NCBI GenBank assembly: GCA_027306585.1
Contig: DAHUZJ010000095.1
Span: 1-54,172 of the forward strand
DNA from: Acidimicrobiaceae bacterium
GTDB taxonomy: Bacteria > Actinomycetota > Acidimicrobiia > Acidimicrobiales > RAAP-2
Direction of reading: 5' to 3'
DNA: 54,172 bases
Position numbers and translations under genes: made by a program. Shown here piece by piece: positions 9,483 through 18,268 of this stretch (positions are counted from its first letter, which is position 1; each line of letters opens with the position of its first letter). Under the pieces are notes generated by a model that saw nothing but the letters and a program-made list of their open reading frames with translations, had not been told where the DNA came from and ran no database searches.

Positions 9483-12400
9483 GCCGCACCGCCCGTCGAC
9501 CCGTCGCCGGTCGGCACGGGCCGGGAGCCAGGCAGGGCCCCCCGGGCTCGAAGCAGCCGGTCGTGCATCCCCTTGCCGTTGGCCCCCTTCGCTGCGGGGA
9601 GCTCCTTCCCGCTGCGCCCGTTGCGGGCCGCCGTCTCGTGGCCGTCCTCTTGGCCACCCGCCTCACGGCGCCGCCGCCAGCGGGCCGCCGGCGCGGGGCG
9701 GCCGGGTGTGGCGGGAGCCGGGGCGGCCCCCTCGGCGACCGGCTCGGCCGGCGCGGGCTCGGCTGCCGGAACCTCCGCCAGTGCCCGGTCCGGTTCCGGC
9801 GCCTGGTCGGGGGCCGGGTCGGGGGCCGGGTCGGGGGCCGGGTCGGGGGCCGGGTCGGGCGCCTGGTCGGGGGCCGGGTCGGGCGACGGGACCACCGTCA
9901 AGTGGTCGCCTTCCCCCGCCGTGGCCCTCGCCGGCGGGTGGCTCGCAGCGGCGCGCTCCCGGGCACGGGCGGCCCGGCTGGCCCGCAGCGCCCGGGCGGC
10001 GGCCCGTCGGCGGCGCATCGGCAGCCACCACCAGTCGAGCCACCGCCGGCGGCCGAGCAGGGTGCCGGCCACGACCAACCACAACGCCATCTCGCCCAGT
10101 TGCACCGCCGGGTCGAGCGGCGAGCCCCGGAACCGCAGCGTGGCCGTCCCCGCCGGTACGCCCGTGTACTGCGAAGCCCACCCGTAGGCCGACCGCCGGG
10201 ACACGGGCTTTCCGTTGGCCACCAGCTGCCAGCTGCCGCCCGGTGCCGCCAGCGACAGCACCGTCCCGCCCCGCACGTGGCCCGTGTACGCGTGCTCGCC
10301 GGCCGACCGGGTCAGCGCCGGCCGCCAGCCCTGGACGTCGGACGGCGTGGGCCGGCCGGCCGCCGACGACACCGGGCCACCGGTCCGCGCCGCCCGCTCG
10401 GGCACGAAATCGGTGTTGACGAAGAGCTCGAACCCCGGAGCGCTGCTCGACGCCTGCAGGAGGTCCTCTTGGGCTGCGAGGCCCTGGGTCAGCCCGGATG
10501 GCGGGGGGACGCTGACGATGGGCTCACCCCCTGTCACCACCGGCGCCAGCCCCTCCACGACCACCACGTAGCGCACGGCGGCCGCCGACAAGAGACGTCC
10601 GAGCCGGACGGTGCGGCCCTCGGCGGCGAGGGTCACGTCCCGCCCGAGGGCGGCGGCCGGACCAGGGGAGGCGGGCAACCACAGGTTCCGCACGTCAGGG
10701 AGGCCGTTCTCGGTGGTGGCGAAGGCGAGCTGGGAGTTGACCGACCACGATCCGGTGGGCAGGACCTGCGGTGCGCCCAGCCACAGCACCCGGTACCCGC
10801 CGGTGGCGGCGGCTGTGCGGCTGGTCACCGTGGCCAGGGCTTGGCGGTAGCCCACTGTCGGCAGGCCCCACCGGCCGTCGGCCGTCTCGGCCAGGACCGG
10901 CAGGAGGCCGACGGCGACTGCCACGACCGCCGCCACCGAGGCCAGCTGGCGCCAGCCGAAGGCGTAGCCGGCGAGGTCCCTCTCGAAGGCGGTGACCCCG
11001 AGACCGACGGCTCCGGCCACCCCGACGGCGGCCGGCGTGAGGACGGCGGCGACCGACGGGGTGAACGGCGCGGCCCAGCCCCGGGCGGCTACCAACGCGA
11101 CCAACCACGAGCACCCGGCCGCTGCCCACAGGCGACCCGCCCACGCGAGCCGCTGTTGCCGGGCGACGAGCAGCGGGAGGACGGCGGCACCCAAGAGGAA
11201 CCAGCTGAGGACCGATCCGCCGACCGGTCCGACGTCGAAGCGCAGCAGGGCGCTCCACCCGAGCCCCGACGCCGGCGACGCCATCCCGAGGACGGAGAGG
11301 GCGTTGCTGCCGCCGGACAGGGTGCCCACCAGCCAGGGCAGCACGAGCACGGCGGTGACCACCGTCGCCCCCACCGCAGTCAGCGCCACCCGGGCGGCGG
11401 CGCGCCGGTCCCCGACCGCCGCCGATCCGAGGACGAACCCGCCGGCGATCACCAAGAGGACGAGGGCGGTCACCGGAGCCAGGGCGACAGCGACCGTCTC
11501 CAGGGCGCCGAGCACCACCACCTGCCCGAGGAGGGTGGGGCGCCAGCCCTCGCCCTGCGGGCCGTAGGGGGCGCGGCCCGACGCTCGGGCCAGTGCCCCG
11601 GCGAACCACGGGGCGACGGCGTAGGCGATGAGGCCGTCCCAGCGAGCGCCGGCCAACGTGTCGTACGGCAGGGCGATGGCGAGGTAGCACAGGGCGCTGG
11701 CGAACCGCGCCCTCGGCGAGCCGAAGGGGCGCAGGAGGCGGGACGCGCCCCACGCCCCGATCGGGAACGCCCCCAGCACCAACAGCTTCTGGAGCTGGCC
11801 CATGTGCCCCAAGAGCACGGTGCCGAGCAGACCGAGCACGGCGAACCCGGGGCTGGCGGGGGCGCCCGTCCCGACGCCCGCCGGCTGCCAGGCGGCGACG
11901 AGCTGGTGCCAGGTGGCCGTCCAGCCGAGGAACGGCGCGAACTGTCCGACGAGGGGCAAGGACCCGCTGAGCAGCCCCCGGGACCCGATCACGAGCACCA
12001 GGGTGGCCACCAGCCAGGCCACGAGGCGAGACCGCCGGGTGGCCAGCAGGCGCCGCGGGGCACGCCGGCCGAACCGGTCCCGCCCGCTGCGGCGGCCGAG
12101 ATCGTCGATCTCGTCGAAGTCGGCGTCCTCCGAGAAGGAGGCACCCACGCTCCCCGTGAGCACCGGCACCGCCCCACCCGCTTCCGTGGCGCCTTCGGTG
12201 GGCGGCACCCGCAGCCCGGTGGCCACCTCGAACCCCTGGTGGGCGAGGCGCGAGAAGTAGGTGCCGAGGCGGGCGCTCCCATGCAGCTGGAGCGCCCGGA
12301 CCTGCCGGTCGCTCAGGACCCGGCGTCGCTGGACCGCGGCCCGCCGGCGGCGCAGCTCGCCGGCGCGCGACAGGTTCCATCGCCAGGCGTCGGCCACCGT

Positions 12401-13330
12401 CCGGACGCGGCGATGGTCGCGGACGGCGAGGGAGACGGCGATCTCCCCCATGGCGAGGAGGAAGGCCAGGGACAGCACGAACGGCAGGCGCAGGCGGGAG
12501 GTGGCGGTGAGCACGGCACGCAGCTCGTGCCGCCGTTGGAGCGCCTGGAGCGTCGGCACCGGCCCGGGACCGAGCGCGGACGATGGCAGCGAGCGACCGC
12601 CGCCGGCCAAGACCTCGAGGTGACGGACCCGGGCGTCGGGGGCGACCACGACACGGGCGCCGGCCACGTGGGCGCGCCAGCAGAGGTCGAGGTCCTCGCC
12701 CATGGCCACCATGGCGCGGTCGTAACCTCCCAGCTCCTCCATCAGGTCGGCCCGGACGAGGGTGAACCCGCCGGGTGCGACGAAGACGTCCATCACGGCG
12801 TCGTGCTGGCCGTGGTCGACCTCGCCCGCCTGGACCCGCTCGACAACGGCGCCCGTGGGGTCGACGTGCTGCCCGACGTGGAGGAGCACCGACGGGTCGT
12901 CCCAGCGGAGCATCTTGGGGGTCACGATGCCGGCGTTGGAGCGGAACGACTCCTCGACCATGACGTGCACGGCATCCGGATCGGGAGCGCAGTCGTCATG
13001 GCAGAGCAGGAAGAATGCGGCGCCCTCGACCATCTCGAGGGCCTCGTCGACGGCGGCGGCGTAGGTGCGGGCGGAGCGCAGGCGCCGCACGTAGGCCGAT
13101 GGCAGCGCTCGCGCCACACGCTCGGTCACGTCGCCGGCCCCGCCGGTGATGAGCACGAGGACCGAGAGCTCGGGGTAGTCCTGAGCGGCCAGCGCCGCAA
13201 GGGTCTCCTCGAACCAGGGCCCCGGGTCACGCGTCGGCAGCACCGCGACGACGGACGGCACGCGGCCACCGTCGCGGCCGGCCAGCGCCGTACCGCGCGG
13301 GTCTCCCCCCGGCTCTACCGCACCAGCCAT
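9479..13330 (-). CDS. Giant membrane glycosyltransferase, family 2
   Basis: About 1283 residues. The N-terminal 320 residues form a GT-A domain: PSVVAVLPTRD, FFLLCHDDCAPDPDA with the DxD-like metal site, PGGFTLVRADLMEELGGYD and the acceptor-side MGEDLDLCWR. A central region of about 12 membrane helices follows (residues 440-860), then an extracytoplasmic domain with a final helix, and a cytoplasmic tail with a run of DPAP repeats. It probably transfers sugars to a lipid-linked or cell-wall glycan. Two starts are adjacent, TTG 13333 and ATG 13330. TAGCCT at 13341-13346 lies 7 nt from the TTG and 10 nt from the ATG; I prefer the ATG with a 3-nt leader. Confidence 0.88.
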   Translation of the reverse strand: MAGAVEPGGDPRGTALAGRDGGRVPSVVAVLPTRDPGPWFEETLAALAAQDYPELSVLVLITGGAGDVTERVARALPSAYVRRLRSARTYAAAVDEALEMVEGAAFFLLCHDDCAPDPDAVHVMVEESFRSNAGIVTPKMLRWDDPSVLLHVGQHVDPTGAVVERVQAGEVDHGQHDAVMDVFVAPGGFTLVRADLMEELGGYDRAMVAMGEDLDLCWRAHVAGARVVVAPDARVRHLEVLAGGGRSLPSSALGPGPVPTLQALQRRHELRAVLTATSRLRLPFVLSLAFLLAMGEIAVSLAVRDHRRVRTVADAWRWNLSRAGELRRRRAAVQRRRVLSDRQVRALQLHGSARLGTYFSRLAHQGFEVATGLRVPPTEGATEAGGAVPVLTGSVGASFSEDADFDEIDDLGRRSGRDRFGRRAPRRLLATRRSRLVAWLVATLVLVIGSRGLLSGSLPLVGQFAPFLGWTATWHQLVAAWQPAGVGTGAPASPGFAVLGLLGTVLLGHMGQLQKLLVLGAFPIGAWGASRLLRPFGSPRARFASALCYLAIALPYDTLAGARWDGLIAYAVAPWFAGALARASGRAPYGPQGEGWRPTLLGQVVVLGALETVAVALAPVTALVLLVIAGGFVLGSAAVGDRRAAARVALTAVGATVVTAVLVLPWLVGTLSGGSNALSVLGMASPASGLGWSALLRFDVGPVGGSVLSWFLLGAAVLPLLVARQQRLAWAGRLWAAAGCSWLVALVAARGWAAPFTPSVAAVLTPAAVGVAGAVGLGVTAFERDLAGYAFGWRQLASVAAVVAVAVGLLPVLAETADGRWGLPTVGYRQALATVTSRTAAATGGYRVLWLGAPQVLPTGSWSVNSQLAFATTENGLPDVRNLWLPASPGPAAALGRDVTLAAEGRTVRLGRLLSAAAVRYVVVVEGLAPVVTGGEPIVSVPPPSGLTQGLAAQEDLLQASSSAPGFELFVNTDFVPERAARTGGPVSSAAGRPTPSDVQGWRPALTRSAGEHAYTGHVRGGTVLSLAAPGGSWQLVANGKPVSRRSAYGWASQYTGVPAGTATLRFRGSPLDPAVQLGEMALWLVVAGTLLGRRRWLDWWWLPMRRRRAAARALRASRAARARERAAASHPPARATAGEGDHLTVVPSPDPAPDQAPDPAPDPAPDPAPDPAPDQAPEPDRALAEVPAAEPAPAEPVAEGAAPAPATPGRPAPAARWRRRREAGGQEDGHETAARNGRSGKELPAAKGANGKGMHDRLLRARGALPGSRPVPTGDGSTGGAA
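9809..9890. repeat. In-frame simple repeat coding the DPAP tail
   Basis: A 12-bp unit (GGTCGGGGGCCG with variants) is repeated about seven times and encodes alternating DPAP and DQAP in the GT2 tail. It is low-complexity and likely variable in copy number. Confidence 0.6.
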
Positions 13331-13413
13331 CAAGAAGGCGAGGCTACCCCTTCGGGGGGTTCGGTCCCGGTCTACAACCCACCTTGCAGGTGAGGCCCCC
13401 GCCCAGAGGGCGC

Positions 13414-13440
13414 TTGCAAAAGTATTCGTACAGGTATACT
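13414..13440 (+). promoter_or_regulatory. Promoter of the small helical protein gene
   Basis: TTGCAA at 13414-13419 and TATACT at 13435-13440 are separated by 15 nt in a locally AT-richer stretch. This is one of the most canonical housekeeping-type promoters in the window; transcription would give a leader of about 40 nt carrying the AAGGAG site. Confidence 0.6.
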
Positions 13441-13488
13441 GTCGACTAACAGCCGGTGGCGGACACGCAACCGAAGAAGGAGCCCTTC

Positions 13489-13851
13489 ATGCCAGACCTT
13501 AACGACCTCACCACCGAAGTCGCCCACCGGGCACGGGACGCGGCGTACGTCGCCGTCGGGCTCGGTGTCCTCGGCTTCCAGCGGGCCCAGGTGCAGCGCC
13601 AGGAGCTGAAGAAGCGGCTCGCCGGGGAGATCGACCTCGACGAGCGCCTGTCCGAGCTGCGGTCGGCGGTGACCACCGGGGTGCAGCAGCTCGACGAGCT
13701 GGTCGAAGGGGCCGTCCAGGCGGTGGAGTCCTCGCTGCAGCCGCTCGAGGAGCAGCTCCCCCCGGTCGCCCGGGAGCTCGCCCAGCGAGCCTACGACTCG
13801 GCTCGCGAGATCGGCGCCCAGCTCCGCCAGCTGGTCACCCAGGGCCACTGA
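13489..13851 (+). CDS. Small helical coiled-coil protein
   Basis: A 120-residue protein starting MPDLNDLTTEVAHRARDAAY. ATG 13489 is chosen because AAGGAG at 13477-13482 sits 6 nt upstream; an in-frame GTG at 13456 lacks such a site. One short hydrophobic stretch (YVAVGLGVLGF) is followed by amphipathic helix with heptad-like spacing up to ARELAQRAYDSAREIGAQLRQL. The composition resembles actinobacterial HbhA/apolipoprotein-like helical proteins that associate with membrane or lipid, but no family can be assigned firmly. A strong promoter and good ribosome site suggest high expression. Its last 17 nt overlap the convergent reductase gene. Confidence 0.75.
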   Translation: MPDLNDLTTEVAHRARDAAYVAVGLGVLGFQRAQVQRQELKKRLAGEIDLDERLSELRSAVTTGVQQLDELVEGAVQAVESSLQPLEEQLPPVARELAQRAYDSAREIGAQLRQLVTQGH

Positions 13852-14758
13852 GCCGGCCGCCGGCCGGCGGCCGGGAAGCCCAGTCGTCGAGGACGTCGCG
13901 CAACGTGTCGTCGAGGTCGAGCTGGGGCTTCCATCCGGTGGCGGCCTCGAGCCGTGACGGGTCCCCGCGCAAGACAGGCACGTCCACCGGTCGCACCAGC
14001 GCCGGGTCCGGTTCGAGGGTGAGCGACATCCCGGCCAGGGACAGCATGCGGTCGACGAGGTCGGCGATCGCCACGTCGCGGCCCGAGCAGACGTTGTACA
14101 CGGTGCCCGGCTCGCCCCCCGTGACGAGGAGCCGATAGGCCTGGACCACGTCCCGGACGTCGGTGAAGTCGCGCCGGGTCGTGAGCGTCCCCACCGTGAG
14201 GGTGCTGGCGCCGGTCCGGCGGGCCTCGGCGATCCGCCGGGCGAGCGCCGGCACGGCGAACGTCGGTGCCTGGCCCGGGCCGATGTGGTTGAAGGGGCGC
14301 ACGACCAGGACCGGCTGGCCGTACCCGCGCCACGCCTGGAGCGCCACCTGCTCGGCTGCCGCCTTGCTGGCGGCGTAGGGGGTGGCGGAGGCGACCGGGG
14401 CGGTCTCGGCCAGCGGCAAGTCGTCGGGGGTCACGATGCCGTAGACCTCGGCAGAGCTCACGACGAGCACCGTCGGGACCGGGTCGAGGCGCCGGGCCGC
14501 CGCCAGGACGGCGGCCGTCCCCAGCACGTTGACCCGCAGCACCTCGGCCGGGGACTGCCACGACTCCCCTACGTGCGTGCGGGCCGCCAGGTGGTACACG
14601 GCATCGGGGGCGGCTTCGGCCACCACCGGGTCGAGGGCGTCCTGGTCGGCCACGTCCGTCTCGATATCGATGGCCACCACCTCGTCGCCCTCGGCGGTCA
14701 GGTGCTCCGCCAGCCAGCGGCCCACGAACCCGCGGCCCCCGGTGATCAGCGCGCGCAC
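13835..14758 (-). CDS. NAD(P)-dependent sugar-nucleotide reductase/epimerase (Rmd-like)
   Basis: A 307-residue extended SDR with the Rossmann motif GGRGFVG at 7-13, catalytic Ser in VVSSAEVYG, and YAASK as the YxxxK motif. The segments HLAARTHVGESW, RPFNHIGPGQAPTF and NVCSGRDVAI closely follow GDP-4-keto-6-deoxy-D-mannose reductases (GDP-D-rhamnose synthesis) rather than GalE. That fits a locus that makes GDP-mannose, though no GDP-mannose 4,6-dehydratase is in the window. GTG 14758 has TAGGGT (14765-14770, minus) 6 nt upstream, so it can be transcribed leaderless as well as read from the GT4 operon ending 25 nt upstream. Confidence 0.82.
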   Translation of the reverse strand: MRALITGGRGFVGRWLAEHLTAEGDEVVAIDIETDVADQDALDPVVAEAAPDAVYHLAARTHVGESWQSPAEVLRVNVLGTAAVLAAARRLDPVPTVLVVSSAEVYGIVTPDDLPLAETAPVASATPYAASKAAAEQVALQAWRGYGQPVLVVRPFNHIGPGQAPTFAVPALARRIAEARRTGASTLTVGTLTTRRDFTDVRDVVQAYRLLVTGGEPGTVYNVCSGRDVAIADLVDRMLSLAGMSLTLEPDPALVRPVDVPVLRGDPSRLEAATGWKPQLDLDDTLRDVLDDWASRPPAGGRLSGPG

Positions 14759-14783
14759 GATGGCACCCTACCGAACGCGTGCC

Positions 14784-15926
14784 CTATGCCCCGGTTGCCC
14801 GGCGGTAGGCCTCGACGTGGCGGGCGGCGCTGGCGTCCCAGGTGCGCCCGGCGGCGATCGCCAGTCCCTGCCGGCGCCGGTCCTCCACGGCGCGGGCGCC
14901 CCGCCCGGCGGCGAGCAGCCCGTCGAGCGCCTCGGCCAGGGCGCCGACGTCGCCCGGGGGAACGAGCACGGCGGCCTCCCCGGCCAGCTCGGCCATGGCC
15001 GTCCCCGCCGTCGTCACGAGCGGCGCACCGCACGCCAGAGCCTCCAGGGCGGGCAGGCCGTACCCCTCGGACAGCGAGGGGTACGCCACCACGGTCGCCG
15101 ACCGCAGCAAGGCCGGCACGGCGTCGTCGGGGACGTAGCCCGTCTGCACCACCCGGTCTCGGTGGCGCTCCACCGCCGCCACCGCCCGGGCCACGGCGTC
15201 GCCGCCCCATCCGGGCATCCCGGCCAGCACGAGGAGGGCGTCGGGGTGGGCCGCCGCCATCCGGTCGAACGCCTGGACCAGGCCGGGGACGTTCTTGCGC
15301 GGCTCCATCGTCCCCACGAAGCAGACGAAGGGCCGCCCGGGCGGGATGCCGAGCCGGCGCACGGCCGCCTCGTCGGCCGCTCGATCGGCCGGCTCGGGGC
15401 CGAAGCGGGCGTGGTCGACGCCGTGCGGGGCGACGACCACGGGGGCCTCCACCCGGACCAGCTCCCCCAGGCGGCGAGCGGTGGTGGCGCTCACGCACAC
15501 GAGGACGGCGGCCCGACGGGCGGCGACGGTGATGGCCCGGCGGAACAGCAGCACCTTGGAGCGCTCGTGCCACTCGGGGTGGTCGAAGAAGGTGCAGTCG
15601 TGAATGGTGACGGCGATGGGGAGCCGGGCGCGCTCGGGCATCGTGTAGTGCGGGCCGTGGTGGACGTCGGGACGGACGCGGCGGAGCACGGCCGGCAGCA
15701 CCGCCTGCTCCCAGGCGAGCCGCAGCGGGCGCGCCGAGGGCGCCGCCGGGACCACGGTGCCGCCGAGGTGCCGCCAGCGGGCCACGTCGTGGCGGCGGCT
15801 CACCGCCACCAGGTCGACGTCCTCCCGCCGGGCCAGGGCGACCGCCAGCTCGAGCGTGTAGCGGCCAGCACCGGCGGGGTTGGGGGGCACGGCCGTGACG
15901 TCCAGGGCCACCCGGAGGGCCGTCAT
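14784..15926 (-). CDS. Glycosyltransferase family 4 (first of three in tandem)
   Basis: A 380-residue GT-B fold retaining glycosyltransferase. It has the N-terminal glycine loop VPPNPAGAGRYTLEL, the acceptor-domain segment VTIHDCTFF, a nucleotide-binding segment FVGTMEPRKNVPGLV, and the E-x7-E signature SEGYGLPALEAL. It transfers an activated sugar, plausibly GDP-mannose or a related nucleotide sugar, at the cytoplasmic face of the membrane. ATG 15926 overlaps the stop of the upstream GT4 by 4 nt (ATGA). It is the last gene of the run; the Rmd-like gene follows 25 nt later. Confidence 0.92.
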   Translation of the reverse strand: MTALRVALDVTAVPPNPAGAGRYTLELAVALARREDVDLVAVSRRHDVARWRHLGGTVVPAAPSARPLRLAWEQAVLPAVLRRVRPDVHHGPHYTMPERARLPIAVTIHDCTFFDHPEWHERSKVLLFRRAITVAARRAAVLVCVSATTARRLGELVRVEAPVVVAPHGVDHARFGPEPADRAADEAAVRRLGIPPGRPFVCFVGTMEPRKNVPGLVQAFDRMAAAHPDALLVLAGMPGWGGDAVARAVAAVERHRDRVVQTGYVPDDAVPALLRSATVVAYPSLSEGYGLPALEALACGAPLVTTAGTAMAELAGEAAVLVPPGDVGALAEALDGLLAAGRGARAVEDRRRQGLAIAAGRTWDASAARHVEAYRRATGA

Positions 15927-17059
15927 CGGGCGCGGCCCTTGGCGAGGGCCGCCCACAGGTCGGCGTGGGCCCGTGCGGCGCGCCGCCACGTGCGCGGCAG
16001 GGCCCAGGCGGTGCCGGCTTCGCCCAGCCGGGCCCGTACCGCGCCGTCGACCGATGCCGCCACGAGGGCGTCGGCGATCGCCTCCTCCGAGGCCGGGTCC
16101 ACCCGCACGGCCGGCGCCGGACCGGCGGGACCCGGGTCGACGCTCGGCACGGCGGTGCTCGCCACCACCGGGATGCCCCACCGCATGGCCTCGACGGGCG
16201 GAAAGCCGTAGCCCTCGGCCAACGGCACGTAGGCGAAGGTGCGCGCCCCGGCGTAGAGGGCGGCGAGGACGGCGTCGTCGACGGGTCCCGCCGCCACCAC
16301 TCCCTCGGGGATCGCACCGAGCCCGCTGGCCCCCCAGCCCGCCGGGCCGACCACCACCAGGGGCCACGGCTCGGGCAGGTCGGGGCGAGCCCGGGCGTAG
16401 GCCGCCACCAAGCGGGCGAGGTTCTTGCGCGGCTCGAGGGTGCTCGCCGTGAGGAGGTACCGCCCGTCGACCCCGAGCCGGCGGAGCAGGGCGGAGGCGG
16501 CGGGTCGGTCCGGGGCCGGGAGGTGGTCGGCGCCCCACGGCAGGACGTGCACCGCCTCGGGGCGGGCCCCGGCCGCACGGAGGTCGGCGGCCACCACGGC
16601 GGACGGGACCACGAGGGCGTCAGCGGCCTCGAGCGCTCGAGCCAGTGCCGCCTCGTGCCAGCGGCGTCCCCGAGCGGTCGCGGCCTCCGGGTGCGGGCGC
16701 CACGCCAGGTCGTGGACGGTCACCGCCAGCGCCGGGCGGCGCCCGAACCGCACCGGCGGCGGCGCAGCCAGCGACACGGCGTGGACCACGTCGAACCCCC
16801 GGGGGGCGGCCACCAAGCGGCGGTCCCACGCGCGGGTGAGCGCCACGGCCGGGAGCCGGGAGGTGAGGACGGGGCGCCCGAACCGCTCCAGCGGGTCGGT
16901 GCCGTGGCGCGGCGGGCGCGAGGCGTAGAGGGAGACCTCCGGCTCCACGGGCGCCGGATCGCCGGCGGCAAGCCCCTCGAGGAGGCCGGCAGCGTACCGG
17001 CCGATGCCGCCGGGGACGCGCCGGCGGAGCTGCTCCACCACCAGGAGGACGGCGGTCAC
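15923..17059 (-). CDS. Glycosyltransferase family 4 (second of three)
   Basis: A 378-residue GT4 with the N-terminal VPGGIGRYAAGLL loop, VTVHDLAWRPHPE, TASTLEPRKNLARLV and an E-x7-E signature in AEGYGFPPVEAM. It is diverged from its two neighbours but shows the same EPRK nucleotide-binding motif, so the three look like ancient tandem duplicates now working on successive sugars of one glycan. Both ends overlap neighbouring genes by 4 nt (ATGA), which points to tight translational coupling and matched stoichiometry. Donor and acceptor cannot be read from sequence. Confidence 0.92.
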   Translation of the reverse strand: MTAVLLVVEQLRRRVPGGIGRYAAGLLEGLAAGDPAPVEPEVSLYASRPPRHGTDPLERFGRPVLTSRLPAVALTRAWDRRLVAAPRGFDVVHAVSLAAPPPVRFGRRPALAVTVHDLAWRPHPEAATARGRRWHEAALARALEAADALVVPSAVVAADLRAAGARPEAVHVLPWGADHLPAPDRPAASALLRRLGVDGRYLLTASTLEPRKNLARLVAAYARARPDLPEPWPLVVVGPAGWGASGLGAIPEGVVAAGPVDDAVLAALYAGARTFAYVPLAEGYGFPPVEAMRWGIPVVASTAVPSVDPGPAGPAPAVRVDPASEEAIADALVAASVDGAVRARLGEAGTAWALPRTWRRAARAHADLWAALAKGRAR

Positions 17060-18219
17060 CGTCGCCCCCGGGCCCGCCGGCGCTCACCGCGGTCGGCGGC
17101 GGCATCTCGATAGCACGCCTCCAGGCCCTCGGCGCACCGCTCCCACGAGAACCGGGCGGCATGCGCCCGACCCCGCTCGGCGAGCGAACCGGCGAGGGCG
17201 TCGTCGTCGAGCACCCGGGCGAGGGCGCCGGCAAGGGCGTCCCCGTCACCCACGTCGACGAGGACGGCGGCGTCCTCTCCGGCCACTTCGGGCACAGCAC
17301 CGGCACGGGTCGCCACCACGGGGGTGCCGGCCGCCATCGCCTGGAGCGGCGGGAACCCGAACCCTTCGTAGACCGACGGGTAGGCCAACACGGCGGCGCC
17401 CGCCAACAGGCCGGCGAGAGCGGCGTCCTCCACCCAGCCGGTGGCGACGACCCGGTCCCGCGCCCGGGCGGCGGCCACGGCGTCGGCGAGCGCCCCGCTC
17501 CCCCAGCCCGAGGGGCCGGCCAGGACGAGGGCGAGGTCGGGCCGGTCGGCGGCCACCATGTCGAACGCCCGGACGAGGCCCGGCAGGTCCTTGCGGGGCT
17601 CGGCCGTGCCCACGGCGAGCACGAACCGGGAGGTGCCGGGGGGGAGCACGCGCCCGGCTGCCGCCGGGTCGGGGGGCGGCAGGGCGGGCACCCCCAAGTG
17701 GACCGCCCGCACCCGCTCCGGCGCGGCCCCGAAGGCCTCGACCACCTCGGCGGCGACGTGGGCCGAGGGCGTGTGCACCCAGGCGCCGTCGGCCACGGCA
17801 CGGCGGATGAGCGCCGGGAAGGCCAGCGTCGGGCCGTCGCACAGCTCGGGGAACCGGACGGTCGTGAGGTCGTGCACCGTCACCACCCGCGCCGCCCGGC
17901 GGGCCGGGGGCACCACGAAGTTGGTGCCGTGGACGACGTCGCAGGCCCCGACCAGCCACTCGATCGGCGGCACCTCGCCATGCCGCCAGGCCAGGTGCAG
18001 CGGCCGGGCGGGCAAGGGCCGATCGACCACCGCCACGCCGGGGGGCACCCGCCCGACGATGCCGTGCCGCCGGCGCCAGCTGACGGCGAAGGCTCGGGCG
18101 GCGACCGTCGGGCGGTGGCTCAGGCCGTCCAGCGCCCCGGCACAGAAGGCGCCGACGCCCGTCGGACGGCCGAGCAAGGGCGTGGCGTCGACCGCCACCC
18201 GCACCGTTCGCCCCGCCAC
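17056..18219 (-). CDS. Glycosyltransferase family 4 (third of three)
   Basis: A 387-residue GT4 with VDATPLLGRPTGVGAFCAGAL at the N-terminus, VTVHDLTTVRFPE and AVGTAEPRKDLPGLV. In the signature YEGFGFPPLQAM the second glutamate of E-x7-E is glutamine, an unusual change at a donor-binding position. GTG 18219 is chosen because GGGAGG at 18225-18230 lies 5 nt before it and it gives normal family length; the frame stays open up to 18315, but that longer form would begin inside the serine-hydrolase gene. It is the first glycosyltransferase of the run, 49 nt after the hydrolase. Confidence 0.9.
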   Translation of the reverse strand: MAGRTVRVAVDATPLLGRPTGVGAFCAGALDGLSHRPTVAARAFAVSWRRRHGIVGRVPPGVAVVDRPLPARPLHLAWRHGEVPPIEWLVGACDVVHGTNFVVPPARRAARVVTVHDLTTVRFPELCDGPTLAFPALIRRAVADGAWVHTPSAHVAAEVVEAFGAAPERVRAVHLGVPALPPPDPAAAGRVLPPGTSRFVLAVGTAEPRKDLPGLVRAFDMVAADRPDLALVLAGPSGWGSGALADAVAAARARDRVVATGWVEDAALAGLLAGAAVLAYPSVYEGFGFPPLQAMAAGTPVVATRAGAVPEVAGEDAAVLVDVGDGDALAGALARVLDDDALAGSLAERGRAHAARFSWERCAEGLEACYRDAAADRGERRRARGRR

Positions 18220-18268
18220 GGTCACCTCCCGCCGCCCACGTCCCCGGACTCGCCGCCGGCCGGGGGGA

